Shown: positions 9,776 through 21,455 of the stretch, one piece after another | How positions within the stretch are numbered: position 1 is the stretch's first letter | How the letters are laid out: each line of letters starts with the position of its first letter | Assembly (NCBI GenBank): GCA_016278505.1 | Contig: JADQBQ010000024.1 | Span: forward strand, 82,505-146,504 | Reading direction: 5' to 3' | Source of the DNA: Clostridiales bacterium | Lineage (GTDB): Bacteria > Bacillota > Desulfotomaculia > Desulfotomaculales > VENG01 | DNA length: 64,000 nucleotides | The notes under the pieces: generated by a model | Seen by the model: only the letters and a program-made list of their open reading frames with translations | Databases searched by the model: none | What the model was told of the DNA's origin: nothing | Translations under genes and position numbers: made by a program

Positions 9776-10555
9776 TTATGAATGTATAAGACCGCCAAAA
9801 CGTCTTTCCCGGTGCTGAAAATCTATAATTGCCTGCAGAAGTGTAACTTTCTTAAAATCCGGCCACATTACAGACGTTAACCAAAATTCCGTATAAGCCA
9901 ATTGCCATAATAAAAAATTGCTTACTCTAAAATCCCCTGCGGGGCGAATAAGAAGGTCAGGGTCAGGCAGCCCTACAGTGTACAGATGATCAGCTAGTGT
10001 TTCCTCGTTAATGCTCTCAGGATCTAATTTTCCTTCTTTGACTTTCTTGGCTATTTTCCGTGCAGCATCAACTAATTCCAGCCGGCCACCGTAATTAAGT
10101 GCTATATTTAAGACCAGTCCTTTGTTGCCACTTGTTTTATTCACCGAGGCTTGCAAAGCCATTCCTGCACTTTCAGGTAAGCGGTCAATTCTTCCGATAG
10201 GATTAATGCGCACATTATTCTCATGCAGTTCACGCATTTCATTGTATAAATATTCCACCAACAGGTCCATCAGCACATTCACTTCTTCCTGCGGGCGTTT
10301 CCAATTTTCCGAGGAAAAAGCATAGACGGTAAGTACTTTTATATGCAGCTCTACACATAGCCTCACTATTTCCCGCAGGGATTCCACCCCGGCCCTGTGC
10401 CCTTCTGCTCTGGGCATACCTTTTTGCATGGCCCAACGGCCGTTCCCATCCATAATAATAGCTATATGGCAGGGTAAGCCTGAATGATCCAGCTTTTTTT
10501 TAAGTTCATTTTCCTTTTCCTTTATATCAGGGACAGCGAAATTGCTTTCCTTCAC
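9776..10555 (-). CDS. uppS: Undecaprenyl diphosphate synthase
   Basis: 259 residues. Cis-prenyltransferase that makes the C55 lipid carrier for peptidoglycan from FPP and IPP. Shows the P-loop and catalytic Asp in IIMDGNGRWAMQKG (about 33-46), HRAGVESLREIV, FSSENWKRP, and the C-terminal RPAGDFRVSNFLLWQLAYTE with the conserved RxxRxSxF-like segment (here GDFRVSNF). Starts at GTG 10555 behind AAGGGGG. Uses products of the MEP pathway encoded downstream (dxr, ispG). Confidence 0.96.
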   Translation of the reverse strand: MKESNFAVPDIKEKENELKKKLDHSGLPCHIAIIMDGNGRWAMQKGMPRAEGHRAGVESLREIVRLCVELHIKVLTVYAFSSENWKRPQEEVNVLMDLLVEYLYNEMRELHENNVRINPIGRIDRLPESAGMALQASVNKTSGNKGLVLNIALNYGGRLELVDAARKIAKKVKEGKLDPESINEETLADHLYTVGLPDPDLLIRPAGDFRVSNFLLWQLAYTEFWLTSVMWPDFKKVTLLQAIIDFQHRERRFGGLIHS

Positions 10556-10592
10556 TCTGGAGCCCCCTTCTCTTTATTGACACTTAGTAAAC

Positions 10593-10618
10593 AACCCCCT
10601 CTGTTTCAGGAGGGGGTT
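10593..10618 (-). terminator. Terminator-like hairpin after ferredoxin gene
   Basis: Nine-base stem AACCCCCTC / GAGGGGGTT with an 8-base loop, followed on the minus strand by GTTTACT. The T tail is weak, so partial read-through into uppS is likely. Confidence 0.6.
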
Positions 10619-10624
10619 AGGGTA

Positions 10625-10792
10625 TTACTCTTCAATAATCGCCCCAATGGGACATTCATCGATACATGTACCGCACGCTTCGCACTTATCCGCGTCAATG
10701 CTGTACTGATCTCCCTCTACAATTGCTTCGGTCGGGCAGGACTCTAAACAGGTTCCGCAAGCTTCACACTCACTAGTAATTTTGTAGGCCAT
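10625..10792 (-). CDS. 2[4Fe-4S] ferredoxin
   Basis: A 55-residue clostridial-type ferredoxin. Two CxxCxxCxxxCP-type sets are seen: CEACGTCLESCP at 9-20 and CEACGTCIDECP at 37-48, each followed by a short loop (TEAIV, IGAII), a clear internal duplication. It carries electrons at low potential in the cytoplasm. Start ATG 10792; AAAGGAGGT lies 14 bases upstream, somewhat far. It sits between the PASTA-like gene and uppS, with a terminator-like hairpin behind it. A link to IspG or other Fe-S enzymes is only suggested by position. Confidence 0.95.
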   Translation of the reverse strand: MAYKITSECEACGTCLESCPTEAIVEGDQYSIDADKCEACGTCIDECPIGAIIEE

Positions 10793-10821
10793 TTCTTCGA
10801 ACTGGCACCTCCTTTCACCAT

Positions 10822-11007
10822 TTATTCCCTGGCAACTGTTAAGACTCCCCTTCCAGGGGAAGTTTGTAGAAACCGCAATACCCTTGGCCTACCCTGAGAT
10901 TGATCACCCGGAGCTTTAGTATAAATAATTTTTACATCCCAACCAATTTCATTACAATGAACGATTGCTTCGTCCAAGGTTAGGGCCAAAACATCTGGCT
11001 GTTTCAC
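10822..11007 (-). CDS. Small PASTA-like hypothetical protein
   Basis: 61 residues in a tight slot between frr (12-base gap) and the ferredoxin gene. The segment PDVLALTLDEAIVHCNEIGW followed by DVKIIYTKAP resembles a single PASTA domain (P-D-V-x-G-x-T-x-x-E-A). It has no signal peptide or membrane segment, which is odd for a PASTA protein, since those usually bind peptidoglycan or lipid II outside the cell. The C-terminus is basic (RPRVLRFLQTSPGRG). Gene spacing, coding frame and ribosome context support a real gene; the function is unknown. Confidence 0.75.
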   Translation of the reverse strand: MKQPDVLALTLDEAIVHCNEIGWDVKIIYTKAPGDQSQGRPRVLRFLQTSPGRGVLTVARE

Positions 11008-11019
11008 TATAAAACCCTC

Positions 11020-12355
<1,336 letters not shown>

Positions 12356-12398
12356 TCAATGAAGACCTAATTAAACCGAAAAATTAACAGACAAATTA

Positions 12399-13052
12399 CT
12401 ACTTATTAACTGCAGCCATCACTTCATCGGCAAAGTCGTCTTTCTTCTTCTCTTTACCTTCACCCAACTCATAACGCGTGAAACGCCTGATGGATATATT
12501 TTCACCGATCTTAGCAATCTTTTCATTTACCAATTGCTCCACTGTCATGTCGGTATCCTTGATGAAAGGTTGTTCCAACAGACAAGTCTCTTTAAAGTAC
12601 TTATCTATGCGGCCCTCAACCATTTTATCAATAATCTTTTCAGGCTTACCTTCGTTTTGGGCCTGTACCCGCAAAATTTTCTTTTCCTTTTCTACCATTT
12701 CCTGAGGCACTTCATTGCGTGATACATATTGAGGGTTTGCTGCCGCTACTTGCATAGCCACATCACGCACAAATTGCTTAAATTCATCCGTTTTACCTAC
12801 AAAATCAGTTTCACAATTAACTTCAACTAAAACTCCGATCCGGCCATTACCGTGAATATAGGAATCAACCAATCCTTCTGCGGTCACCCTACCTGCCTTT
12901 TTGGCTGCCTGGGCCAAACCTTTTTCCCGCAAGAAATCTTTTGCCTTTTCCATATCTCCAGCGGTTTCCTGCAGGGCTTTTTTGCAGTCCATCATACCGC
13001 AACCGGTACTTTCCCGTAATTCTTTAACCATACTTGCTGTAATTTCTGGCAT
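12399..13052 (-). CDS. tsf: Translation elongation factor Ts
   Basis: 217 residues, the shorter EF-Ts form. Exchanges GDP for GTP on EF-Tu. The N-terminal UBA-like domain has [19 protein letters not shown] with the TDFV motif in [11 protein letters not shown]. One core domain plus a C-terminal helix carrying [15 protein letters not shown] is seen. Start ATG 13052. A terminator-like hairpin (13137-13155) in front should lower tsf relative to rpsB. Confidence 0.97.
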   Translation of the reverse strand: MPEITASMVKELRESTGCGMMDCKKALQETAGDMEKAKDFLREKGLAQAAKKAGRVTAEGLVDSYIHGNGRIGVLVEVNCETDFVGKTDEFKQFVRDVAMQVAAANPQYVSRNEVPQEMVEKEKKILRVQAQNEGKPEKIIDKMVEGRIDKYFKETCLLEQPFIKDTDMTVEQLVNEKIAKIGENISIRRFTRYELGEGKEKKKDDFADEVMAAVNK

Positions 13053-13136
13053 AGTTCAAACCTCCCTAATACCACCATTTTCCTTTATAATTAAATATTA
13101 TATCCAAAAATTAATTTTACCAAAACTCACATGCAG

Positions 13137-13155
13137 AAAAAAGGCAGGGGCTGCC
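13137..13155 (-). terminator. Attenuating terminator between rpsB and tsf
   Basis: Stem GGCAG / CTGCC with a 3-base loop followed by TTTTTTC on the minus strand, about 30 bases past the rpsB stop. Since tsf, pyrH and frr follow on the same strand, it probably sets partial read-through. Confidence 0.65.
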
Positions 13156-13182
13156 CAAGGCCGCTCCCCCACCGTTTTTGTA

Positions 13183-13887
13183 CTATTCGGCAACTGCAAC
13201 CTGCTCTCCTTGTTTGCCTTCCAACACAGCGTCAGCCATTTTGGAGGTCAATAACCTGACAGCCCGGATTGCATCATCATTACCGGGAATAACATAGTCA
13301 ATCTCATCAGGGTCACAGTTTGTATCCACAATCGCGATAATAGGGATCCCCAACTTGCGACCTTCTGCAACTGCGATACGCTCTTTACGCGGATCTATAA
13401 CGAATATAGCTGCAGGCAGCTTCTTCATCATTTTAATGCCACCTAAAAACTTATGCAGCCTTTCTTTCTCATGCAACAATTCGGCTACTTCCTTTTTGGG
13501 TAGCAGCGCCATTGTCCCTTCCTCTTCCATACGTTCCAACTCATGCAAACGATCAATACGCTTACGAATGGTCTGGAAGTTTGTTAGCATTCCGCCCAGC
13601 CAGCGCTGGTTTACAAAAAACATACCGCATCGCTCTGCCTCTTCCTTTACAGAGTGCATGGCTTGTTTTTTGGTTCCCACAAAAAGAACAGATTCACCTT
13701 CCGCCGCGAGGCGCCTTACAAAGTTATAAGCCTCGTCCACCTTTTTAACGGTTTTCTGCAGATCAATAATATAGATACCGTTACGGTCAGTGAAAATGTA
13801 GGAAGCCATTTTAGGATTCCAACGCCGGGTTTGGTGTCCGAAATGCACACCTGCCTCCAGCAGTTGCTTCATGGTTATGACAGCCAC
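13183..13887 (-). CDS. rpsB: 30S ribosomal protein S2
   Basis: 234 residues. The N-terminus [19 protein letters not shown] matches the Firmicute S2 start, which decides for GTG 13887 (seven bases after GGAGGAGG) over an in-frame GTG two codons upstream. Other S2 hallmarks: [22 protein letters not shown], and [20 protein letters not shown]. Short acidic C-terminal tail. First gene of rpsB-tsf-pyrH-frr, with a structured leader (13943-14000). Confidence 0.97.
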   Translation of the reverse strand: MAVITMKQLLEAGVHFGHQTRRWNPKMASYIFTDRNGIYIIDLQKTVKKVDEAYNFVRRLAAEGESVLFVGTKKQAMHSVKEEAERCGMFFVNQRWLGGMLTNFQTIRKRIDRLHELERMEEEGTMALLPKKEVAELLHEKERLHKFLGGIKMMKKLPAAIFVIDPRKERIAVAEGRKLGIPIIAIVDTNCDPDEIDYVIPGNDDAIRAVRLLTSKMADAVLEGKQGEQVAVAE

Positions 13888-13942
13888 ATGCACACCTCCT
13901 CCCTGGTTTTTCCTCCGCCACCTTCACATTTACAGGAACCCC

Positions 13943-14000
13943 GCCGCAAGGCGCGGCACCCCCCGTAAAATCCGGCAGCGTGTGTATTTTACACCGGATT
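13943..14000 (-). promoter_or_regulatory. Structured rpsB leader (two hairpins)
   Basis: On the minus strand an outer-paired hairpin AATCCGG ... CCGGATT (13969-14000) is followed by GCCGC / GCGGC with a 5-base loop (13943-13957), both inside the rpsB 5' leader. Ribosomal protein leaders that bind S2 are known in bacteria; whether this one is of that kind is inference. Confidence 0.45.
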
Positions 14001-14042
14001 GATTCTAACACAATCTTTGCCAGGGTGCAAGAAAAAGATAAA

Positions 14043-14075
14043 TAAAAAAACCACAGCCTGAGCTGTGGTTTTTGC
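14043..14075 (-). terminator. Strong terminator after codY
   Basis: Stem AACCACAGC / GCTGTGGTT with a 4-base loop, followed on the minus strand by a run of T (TTTTTTTATTT). It separates the codY run from rpsB. Confidence 0.9.
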
Positions 14076-14077
14076 GC

Positions 14078-14863
14078 CTAATGATGTTTCATCCGATCCA
14101 GCTCTTCCAACAGCCGGTCATTCAATACTTTAATAAAGGTACCTTTCATACCCAGGGATTTTGATTCAATAACCCCGGCACTTTCAAACTTGCGCAGAGC
14201 ATTAACAATAACCGACCTGGTTATTCCCACCCGGTCAGCAATCTTACTGGCCACCAGAAGGCCTTCATCGCCCTCCAGTTGATCAAAAATATGCTGCACA
14301 GCATCAAGTTCAGAGTACGATAATGTTCCCAGAGCTATTTGCACTGCGGCCCGCTTACGGGCTTCTTCTTCCATTCTGTCGGCCCGGGCCCTCAAAATCT
14401 CCATACCTACTACAGTGGAACCATACTCACCCAGAACCAGATCCTCATCGTTAAAGTTTTTATCAAACTTTGCCAATACCAGAGTTCCCAAACGGGAACC
14501 GGCACCCACAATGGGCACAACAGTGGTCACCTTATTATTAAACTTACAAGGTGTTTGGTGGTGAAATGCACATGCATTTCCTGCCTGACAGAAGTTAGCG
14601 TGAGTCTCATTAATACTTAAAAGGTATTCATTATAATCCTGAGGAAAACCTGCCGGGGATTCCACAAATTCCTGCATTACCTCGCAGGTAAAACCTTTCA
14701 AATAATTGTAGCCTAATGGCTTACCACGTCGGTCAATAATATATACACTGCACTCAATGTTATCACTGAGAATAGCAGCAATCTCCTTATAATCCACTGG
14801 ATAACCCGCGGACTTTTGTAATAATTTATTGATGGAACGTGTTTTTTCCAGCAAATCGCGCAT
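14078..14863 (-). CDS. codY: GTP- and branched-chain amino acid-sensing repressor CodY
   Basis: 261 residues, full length. The N-terminal GAF domain (to about 155) binds isoleucine/valine, and the C-terminal winged helix shows [20 protein letters not shown] (about 205-224) then [19 protein letters not shown], the highly conserved DNA-reading segment. CodY represses many nutrient and stationary-phase genes during rich growth. It follows hslU by about 20 bases as in Bacillus, and ends at a strong terminator. Confidence 0.97.
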   Translation of the reverse strand: MRDLLEKTRSINKLLQKSAGYPVDYKEIAAILSDNIECSVYIIDRRGKPLGYNYLKGFTCEVMQEFVESPAGFPQDYNEYLLSINETHANFCQAGNACAFHHQTPCKFNNKVTTVVPIVGAGSRLGTLVLAKFDKNFNDEDLVLGEYGSTVVGMEILRARADRMEEEARKRAAVQIALGTLSYSELDAVQHIFDQLEGDEGLLVASKIADRVGITRSVIVNALRKFESAGVIESKSLGMKGTFIKVLNDRLLEELDRMKHH

Positions 14864-14884
14864 ACTAGTATCACCCTTTTTATT

Positions 14885-16270
14885 CTAGAGAATATAGCGA
14901 CTAAGGTCTTGATTCATTACAACTTCGCTGAGTTTATTGTTTACATACTCTTTATTAATCGCAAATGACTGTCCACTCAGCTCGGGAGCTTCAAAAGAAA
15001 GGTCCTCTAATAATTTTTCCATAATTGTCTGTAAACGCCTAGCGCCTATGTTTTCAGTCTGCTCATTAACAGTATACGCGATTTTTGCTATTTCGACAAG
15101 AGAATTTTGTGAAAACTTGATCTCAAGCCCTTCTGTGGCCAGCAATGCGGTATATTGTTTGATTAATGCATTTTGGGGTTCGACTAAAATCTGCAAAAAA
15201 TGTTCCTCAGTGAGACTTTGCAATTCTACTCTGATGGGAAACCTTCCCTGCAGCTCAGGAATCAAATCAGAAGGTTTTGACATATGAAAAGCGCCGGCCG
15301 CAATAAAAAGAATGTGATCAGTCTTCACCGGCCCGTATTTAGTTACCACAGTAGAACCTTCCACCACAGGAAGGATATCACGCTGCACACCACCCCGAGA
15401 AACATCTGCCCCGGCACCTGAATCATTGACTGCTATTTTATCAATTTCATCCAGAAATATTATTCCTTGTTCTTCCACTTTGGTCACGGCTTCTGCTTTA
15501 ACCTCATCCATGTCGATCAGGTTTTGTGCCTCTTGCTGGGCCAGAATTTTCCTGCCCTCACTTACTGTAACCCTTCTTTTGCGTTTCTTTTTAGGCATCA
15601 GACCTCCAAGCATATCCTGCATATTTATTCCCATTTCCTCATATCCGGAACCGTTAAATACTTCTAACATAGAAGGTGAGCCTTCCTCAACCTCTACTTC
15701 CACATATTCCTTTTCTAATTCTCCACGGGCCAGCTTTTCCCTTACACTTTCCCGCTCAAAATTAACACGCTGCTTCATTTGCTGATCAGACGTATCTTCA
15801 TCCTGGTTTTGCCACCCACTGAAAATCATTTCCAGAGGGTTTTTGGCGGCAGATTTGTCTCCCGGCATAGGTGCCAGAAGTTCCACCAACCTTTCTTCCG
15901 CCAATTTGATGGCCTTTTCCTCTACTTTACTCATTTTCTCCTGCTTAATCATGCGCACCGCAGTTTCCACCAGGTCACGCACCATCGACTCCACATCTCT
16001 TCCTACATACCCCACTTCTGTAAACTTGGTTGCCTCCACTTTCACAAAGGGTGCATGAACAAGCTTCGCCAGCCTACGGGCAATCTCGGTTTTTCCCACG
16101 CCGGTGGGGCCGATCATCAGTATGTTTTTGGGCAGCACCTCCTCCTGTAGGTCATGGGGGAGGTTGCTGCGGCGGTATCTGTTACGCAGCGCAATGGCTA
16201 CCGCCTTTTTAGCTTCTTTTTGACCGATAATATACTTATTGAGCTCTTCTACAATCTCTCTTGGAGTCAT
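14885..16270 (-). CDS. hslU: ATP-dependent protease ATPase subunit HslU (ClpY)
   Basis: About 461 residues. AAA+ unfoldase of the HslUV protease. Walker A is [13 protein letters not shown] (about 51-63), Walker B is [11 protein letters not shown], and the intermediate domain lies between them with a charged region. It ends in RYIL, the C-terminal tail that docks into HslV. ATG 16270 ([10 protein letters not shown]) was chosen over a GTG three codons upstream by the spacing from GAGGTG. hslV is 34 bases upstream and codY directly downstream. Confidence 0.97.
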   Translation of the reverse strand: MTPREIVEELNKYIIGQKEAKKAVAIALRNRYRRSNLPHDLQEEVLPKNILMIGPTGVGKTEIARRLAKLVHAPFVKVEATKFTEVGYVGRDVESMVRDLVETAVRMIKQEKMSKVEEKAIKLAEERLVELLAPMPGDKSAAKNPLEMIFSGWQNQDEDTSDQQMKQRVNFERESVREKLARGELEKEYVEVEVEEGSPSMLEVFNGSGYEEMGINMQDMLGGLMPKKKRKRRVTVSEGRKILAQQEAQNLIDMDEVKAEAVTKVEEQGIIFLDEIDKIAVNDSGAGADVSRGGVQRDILPVVEGSTVVTKYGPVKTDHILFIAAGAFHMSKPSDLIPELQGRFPIRVELQSLTEEHFLQILVEPQNALIKQYTALLATEGLEIKFSQNSLVEIAKIAYTVNEQTENIGARRLQTIMEKLLEDLSFEAPELSGQSFAINKEYVNNKLSEVVMNQDLSRYIL

Positions 16271-16304
16271 TATATACACCTCATCAATTAAGCGCCTGTC
16301 GCGC

Positions 16305-16835
16305 CTATAATTCTTCCACCGTTATCCAGTCATTGGTGTAAACACATATATCCGCGGCTACCTGCAAAGCTTCCCTAACTATATCCGGCGCCGGCAGGTC
16401 AGTGTTTTTGACCAGCACCCGGGCGGCTGCAAGGGCGTAAGAACCGCCGGAGCCAACGGCCACAATTCCGTCATCCGGTTCGATAACTTCTCCGCTCCCG
16501 CTAATCACAAGCAGGTAGTTTTCGTTAGCCACAATGAGTAAAGCCTCCAGGCGCCGCAGCATTTTATCTAAACGCCACTCCTTGGCCAACTCCACTGCCG
16601 CCCGCTGCAAATTGCCGTGGTAGGCCTCCAGTTTCCCCTCAAACTTTTCAAAAAGAGTGAAGGCATCGGCAACCGATCCCGCAAAACCGGCCAACACACT
16701 ATCTTTATAAAGACGTCTTACCTTTTTGGCCCTATGCTTTAAAATGGTATTTTCGCCGAAAGTCACCTGACCATCACCGGCCACAGCCACTTTATTGTCT
16801 TTTTTAACCGCTACAATGGTAGTTCCGTGAAACAT
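16305..16835 (-). CDS. hslV: ATP-dependent protease peptidase subunit HslV (ClpQ)
   Basis: 176 residues. Threonine peptidase of the proteasome-like fold, forming the dodecamer that partners HslU. The family N-terminus TTIVAV appears after a four-residue lead (MFHG), so the catalytic Thr would be Thr5 after processing. Further hallmarks: [32 protein letters not shown] and [16 protein letters not shown]. The short N-terminal extension resembles that of the Bacillus enzyme, in which Ser rather than Thr may act. Lies between xerC and hslU. Confidence 0.96.
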   Translation of the reverse strand: MFHGTTIVAVKKDNKVAVAGDGQVTFGENTILKHRAKKVRRLYKDSVLAGFAGSVADAFTLFEKFEGKLEAYHGNLQRAAVELAKEWRLDKMLRRLEALLIVANENYLLVISGSGEVIEPDDGIVAVGSGGSYALAAARVLVKNTDLPAPDIVREALQVAADICVYTNDWITVEEL

Positions 16836-16865
16836 ATAAAAGCCCCCTTCCTCCAGCCGAACATA

Positions 16866-17786
16866 CTAAGCCCTTGGGTGTGCCTTTTTATATTCTTGCC
16901 GGAGCCTCTCCCGCGTAACATGGGTATATATTTGAGTGGTGGACAGGCGCACGTGGCCCAACAACTCCTGAACAGCCCTTAAGTCCGCCCCGTTATCCAA
17001 CAGGTGGGTGGCAAAACTGTGTCTCAAAGTATGAGGGCTTATGCCTCTCTGGGCACTCATTTTTTTTACGTACCCGGATAGTACATTCCTAACCCCGCGA
17101 TCAGTCAGCCTACCACCACGGTAATTTAGAAAAAGAGCTGCGTCAATACTGGACGAGCCTTTTGATTTTTGTAATTTATGCCGTACCTCCAGATAATCTT
17201 CCAAAGCAGCCCGGGCGTAGGAGCCAAATGGTACTATTCTCTCCTTACTACCTTTACCCAACACCTTGACTGTTTGGGCATCGAAGTCAACATCAGACAT
17301 ATCCAGGCCAACTAACTCCCCTACCCTTATCCCAGCTGCATATAGTATTTCCAATATAGCCAAGTCCCGCAAACCTAAAGGCTTGTCCCGGTCAGGCATT
17401 TCCATCAGCATACGTGCTTCATCTGCATATAAAAAGCCTGGTAATTTACGTCCTTGCTTGGGTAAAGACAGGCGCCGGGCAGGATTTTGATCAAAACTTC
17501 CCGCACGGTTCAAAAAGCGATAAAATGTTCTCCAGGCGGCAAGCCTGCGGGCCATAGTAGCACGCGATAGTCCCCTGGCCCGCAAGTGGCCCAGATACTG
17601 GCGCAATAGGGTATAATCAAGCTCCCCGGGGCTTAATTCCAAGTCTTTCTTTTGCAAAAGCTCCGTGAAAAAAGATATCCCGTCCCATAGATCTCTTTGG
17701 TAACTATCAAGGGTGCGGGGTGAATAATTCCTTTCCACTTCCAGGTAAGTCATAAATGAGTCCATATAATTATACATTTGTACCAT
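16866..17786 (-). CDS. xerC: Tyrosine recombinase XerC (CodV)
   Basis: 306 residues. Site-specific recombinase that resolves chromosome dimers at dif. The N-terminal SAM-like core-binding domain covers about 10-95. The catalytic residues are visible: Arg in AAGIRVGELVGLD, Lys in GKGSKERIVPF, HTLRHSFATHLLDNGADL, GH in LLGHVRLSTTQ and the nucleophile Tyr in QIYTHV. Its place between trmFO and hslV matches codV of Bacillus. Start assignment is uncertain by a few codons (MVQMYNYMDSF). Confidence 0.94.
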   Translation of the reverse strand: MVQMYNYMDSFMTYLEVERNYSPRTLDSYQRDLWDGISFFTELLQKKDLELSPGELDYTLLRQYLGHLRARGLSRATMARRLAAWRTFYRFLNRAGSFDQNPARRLSLPKQGRKLPGFLYADEARMLMEMPDRDKPLGLRDLAILEILYAAGIRVGELVGLDMSDVDFDAQTVKVLGKGSKERIVPFGSYARAALEDYLEVRHKLQKSKGSSSIDAALFLNYRGGRLTDRGVRNVLSGYVKKMSAQRGISPHTLRHSFATHLLDNGADLRAVQELLGHVRLSTTQIYTHVTRERLRQEYKKAHPRA

Positions 17787-17803
17787 TTCCTATCCAAACT
17801 GTT

Positions 17804-19129
17804 TTAATCCCCCACTTGCTCCTCCCATGCTTCCAATGATACTCCCAATGCTGTTAAAGCTCTGTCCGCGATCATCTTATTGCGCTGTTTTTTATCACGA
17901 ATTTTCTTCCCTAAAGCAGGCAGCAAACCGAAAGTTATGTTCATGGGCTGAAAATGTTTGGAGTTAGCGGTAGTAATATATTGGGCCAGCGCGCCATGAG
18001 CTGTTTCCGGGGGGAAAACTACCGCACTTTTGCCCTGGGCCAGCCTAGATGCATTCAAACCTGCAACCAATCCGGAAGCAGCAGATTCCACATAACCCTC
18101 TACTCCGGTCATTTGACCGGCCAGCAGCAGGTCTTTTTGCCTCCGGCACTGGTAAGTGGGCTCTAACAGGCTGGGAGAATTAATATATGTATTTCGATGC
18201 ATCACACCGAACCTTACAAATTCCGCATTTTCCAAGCCGGGAATCAATTTAAAAACTCTCTCTTGCTCTCCCCACTTAAGATGAGTTTGAAAACCCACCA
18301 TGTTATAAAGAGTCCCCTGGGCATTATCCTGGCGAAGCTGCACCACAGCATATGGCTGCTTACCGATGCGCGGATCGATAAGACCCACAGGTTTTAATGG
18401 CCCAAACCGAATAGTGTCCGGACCCCGGGCGGCCATAACTTCAATGGGCATGCACCCTTCGAAGTTCACTTCTTTTTCAAATCCTTTTTTCGGGGCTCTT
18501 TCCGCTGCCAGCATGGCATATACAAAATGCTCATATTCTTCTTTATTCATAGGGCAGTTAAGATATGCCGCCTCCCCTTTATTATAGCGGGATGACCAAA
18601 AAGCCACATCTTTATTGATTGATTCCAAGGTCACTATGGGTGCTACTGCATCATAAAAATAAAGATATTCCTCTCCGGTGATTGTTCTCAAACCGGCTGC
18701 CATATTATCTGAGGTTAGAGGTCCGGTGGCCAGCACAACTAACCCGTCAGGAATAGTAGAAATTTCTTCCCTGTGAATGACCACCTGCGGGTGCTGGGAC
18801 AATTTTTCTGTCACAGCCTCCGCAAACCCGTCCCTGTCTACAGCCAAAGCACCCCCTGCAGGTACCCTGTTGCTGTCAGCGCAGTCCATAATCAGGGAAT
18901 CCATGCGGCGCATCTCCTCTTTTAACAGACCCACAGCATTCTCCAGGGCTGCCGCCCGCAGCGAATTACTGCAAACCAATTCTGCAAAATTACCGGTGTG
19001 GTGAGCCGGCGTCTTTTTTTGCGGTCGCATTTCGTACAGGTGAACCTCAACTCCCCGCGTAGCGGCCTGCCATGCTGCTTCTGAGCCGGCAAGGCCTGCC
19101 CCCACCACCTTCACAACTTTTGTTTCCAT
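17804..19129 (-). CDS. trmFO: Methylenetetrahydrofolate-tRNA-(uracil-54-C5)-methyltransferase
   Basis: 441 residues. Folate- and FAD-dependent enzyme that makes ribothymidine at position 54 of tRNA, typical of Firmicutes. The N-terminal FAD motif is [16 protein letters not shown] (8-23), followed by [17 protein letters not shown]. The C-terminal half has [20 protein letters not shown] and [11 protein letters not shown]. The start follows the topA stop with no gap, so topA and trmFO are co-transcribed as in Bacillus. Confidence 0.97.
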   Translation of the reverse strand: METKVVKVVGAGLAGSEAAWQAATRGVEVHLYEMRPQKKTPAHHTGNFAELVCSNSLRAAALENAVGLLKEEMRRMDSLIMDCADSNRVPAGGALAVDRDGFAEAVTEKLSQHPQVVIHREEISTIPDGLVVLATGPLTSDNMAAGLRTITGEEYLYFYDAVAPIVTLESINKDVAFWSSRYNKGEAAYLNCPMNKEEYEHFVYAMLAAERAPKKGFEKEVNFEGCMPIEVMAARGPDTIRFGPLKPVGLIDPRIGKQPYAVVQLRQDNAQGTLYNMVGFQTHLKWGEQERVFKLIPGLENAEFVRFGVMHRNTYINSPSLLEPTYQCRRQKDLLLAGQMTGVEGYVESAASGLVAGLNASRLAQGKSAVVFPPETAHGALAQYITTANSKHFQPMNITFGLLPALGKKIRDKKQRNKMIADRALTALGVSLEAWEEQVGD

Positions 19130-21289
19130 TTAAACACTCCATTTTACCGAATCATTTTGCCAGGAATTTTTTGCTTTTCCCTGTGACTTCTTTTTACTAG
19201 TCTTAGTTTTTTTGTTTTCATCTTGCACCTTACACTGCTTATTAATACACCGGTAAGTTTCATTACCCCGCTTGGTCTTTTTAACCATCATGCTCCCACA
19301 GTCCGGACATTTTCGTGCCGTAGGCTCATCCCAGGTTACAAATTCACAATTAGGGTAATTATTACATCCGTAGAATTTACGCCCCTTTTTGCTGCGCCTG
19401 ATCACCATTTCACCACTGCATTCCGGACATTCTACACCGGTGGGCTCCAGTAAAGGTTTTGTATACCTGCATTCAGGAAAACCGGGACAGGCTAAAAACT
19501 TACCGTACCGCCCCATCTTAATTACCAAATTCTTGCCGCATTCTTCGCATATTTCATCGGTTACTTCATCAGCTATTTCTACTTTTCCAATTTCTTCATC
19601 TGCCTTTTCCAGGTCTTTTTGGAACGGGCGGTAGAAAGTCTCTAAAATCTTAACCCAATCTAATTCGCCCTCTTCGACATTGTCTAAATTATCTTCCATG
19701 GCCGCGGTAAATTCCACATCGAGTACATTAGGAAAGTATTCTTGCAATAATTCAACAACCAGGGTCCCAAGTTCAGTGGGGAAGAACTTTTTCTCTTCCC
19801 TGACCACATAGCCACGCTTAAGAATGGTATCTACAATGGGGGCATAGGTGCTGGGCCGCCCAATACCCTTTTCTTCTAATATCTTGACCAGGGTGGCGTC
19901 AGTATACCGGGGGGGTGGCTGCGTAAAATGCTGCTCCGGGACAAGGGAAATCAACTTGAGCTTATCCTTCTCTGTTAATTCCGGCAGCAACTTGTTGTCA
20001 TCGTTATCCTTGGGCTTATCAGTTGCCTCGGTATATACTTTCATAAAACCCGGGAATTTAACCACAGAGCCGGTTGCCCGGAAGGTATAGTTTCCTGCCG
20101 TAATATCAACGCTTGTGGTATCAATAATCGCAGCGCTCATCAGGCTGGCCACAAACCGTTCCCATATTAAGCGATACAAGCGTAATTGATCCCTACTCAG
20201 AAATTGTTTTAAAAAAGCCGGATCCTTGTAAACAGATGTAGGCCTAATGGCCTCGTGGGCATCCTGTATTTTTCCTTTTTTTGCCTTTTCCTTACGTTTT
20301 TCTTTGGGCACATATTCTTCACCGAAATTCTCGCCAATGTAAGCTTGCGCTTCTTCTTTTGCCGTCGGTGATACCCTGGTGGAATCAGTACGAATATAAG
20401 TAACCAATCCCGCCGGGCCTTCTTTACCTAAATCAATACCCTCATAAAGCTGCTGTGCTACCATCATTGTTTTTCTCGCCGTAAAATTCAATTTACGGTA
20501 AGCTTCTTGCTGCAAACTACTGGTTGTAAAAGGAGCAGCGGGGTTCCGCTTTCTTTCCTTTTTGGTAACCTTGTCAACAATATAGTCTGCCTGGTCCAGA
20601 TCTTTGGTGATTTGCTCCATTTTTCCTTGATTGGGTACTTCCGCCTTTTTGCCTTTAATTTTATGCAGCTTGGCCTCAAAAGACTTACGGCCTTTGAACA
20701 GCTTGGAAGTAAGCGTCCAGTATTCCTGAGGCTCAAACTTACGGATTTCTTCTTCCCTATCGTTGATAAGCTTCATAGCAACCGATTGTACACGGCCGGC
20801 ACTAAGACCCTTTTTGATTTTTCGCCAGAGAAGGGGGCTTAGATTATACCCCACCAAACGGTCTAAAATACGCCTGGCCTGCTGGGCATTAACCCGGTTT
20901 TGGTCAATGGGACGGGGGTCTTTGACAGCCTGCTTGACGGCCTGCTTGGTAATTTCGTTAAACTCAATGCGGCATGCCCCGTCCTCATCCATATTTAGAG
21001 CATTGGCCAAATGCCAGGCAATGGCTTCACCTTCCCGGTCAGGGTCAGCAGCTAAAAGAACCTTATCGACCTTTTTAACCGCCGACTTTAATTCCTTGAT
21101 AATCTCCCCTTTTCCACGGATGGTAATATATTTGGGTTTAAAATGATCGTCAGTATCAACACCAAACTGGCTCTTGGGGAGATCACGCACGTGTCCCATG
21201 GAGGCTTTTATAGTATAATTCTTGCCTAAAAATTTGGTTAAACTCTTAGCTTTTGCCGGAGATTCCACGATAACTAGTGTCTTACCCAA
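19130..21289 (-). CDS. topA: DNA topoisomerase I
   Basis: About 719 residues. Type IA topoisomerase that relaxes negative supercoils. The Toprim domain is seen in TLVIVESPAKAKSLTKFLG and LLAADPDREGEAIAWHL; the active-site Tyr is in LVTYIRTDSTRVS. Three C-terminal Cys4 zinc ribbons follow: CEECGKN...CPGFPEC, CPECSGE...CNNYPNC, CPDCGSM...CINKQC, then a Lys/Ser-rich tail. I favour TTG 21289 (five bases after GGGGTGA); GTG 21298 is the alternative. Confidence 0.96.
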   Translation of the reverse strand: MGKTLVIVESPAKAKSLTKFLGKNYTIKASMGHVRDLPKSQFGVDTDDHFKPKYITIRGKGEIIKELKSAVKKVDKVLLAADPDREGEAIAWHLANALNMDEDGACRIEFNEITKQAVKQAVKDPRPIDQNRVNAQQARRILDRLVGYNLSPLLWRKIKKGLSAGRVQSVAMKLINDREEEIRKFEPQEYWTLTSKLFKGRKSFEAKLHKIKGKKAEVPNQGKMEQITKDLDQADYIVDKVTKKERKRNPAAPFTTSSLQQEAYRKLNFTARKTMMVAQQLYEGIDLGKEGPAGLVTYIRTDSTRVSPTAKEEAQAYIGENFGEEYVPKEKRKEKAKKGKIQDAHEAIRPTSVYKDPAFLKQFLSRDQLRLYRLIWERFVASLMSAAIIDTTSVDITAGNYTFRATGSVVKFPGFMKVYTEATDKPKDNDDNKLLPELTEKDKLKLISLVPEQHFTQPPPRYTDATLVKILEEKGIGRPSTYAPIVDTILKRGYVVREEKKFFPTELGTLVVELLQEYFPNVLDVEFTAAMEDNLDNVEEGELDWVKILETFYRPFQKDLEKADEEIGKVEIADEVTDEICEECGKNLVIKMGRYGKFLACPGFPECRYTKPLLEPTGVECPECSGEMVIRRSKKGRKFYGCNNYPNCEFVTWDEPTARKCPDCGSMMVKKTKRGNETYRCINKQCKVQDENKKTKTSKKKSQGKAKNSWQNDSVKWSV

Positions 21290-21455
21290 GGAGGTCACCC
21301 CATTTTGTGGTAACCGGTACAATCAGGCAATATTATCACCCGGAGCACCGTTTTTTTAATTTATCTAACCCTATCTTGTACTATTACTATTATTTATGTC
21401 TTTCTTTCCTCGATATACGTCAGCCCTTTATATCTTTTGCCTAATTATGATAATG

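Noticed and set aside
10484..10747. 87-codon plus-strand frame over the ferredoxin
   Set aside because: The minus-strand ferredoxin with two cysteine sets explains this DNA.
13811..14011. 66-codon frame upstream of rpsB
   Set aside because: Overlaps the rpsB start and its leader stems; no family match.
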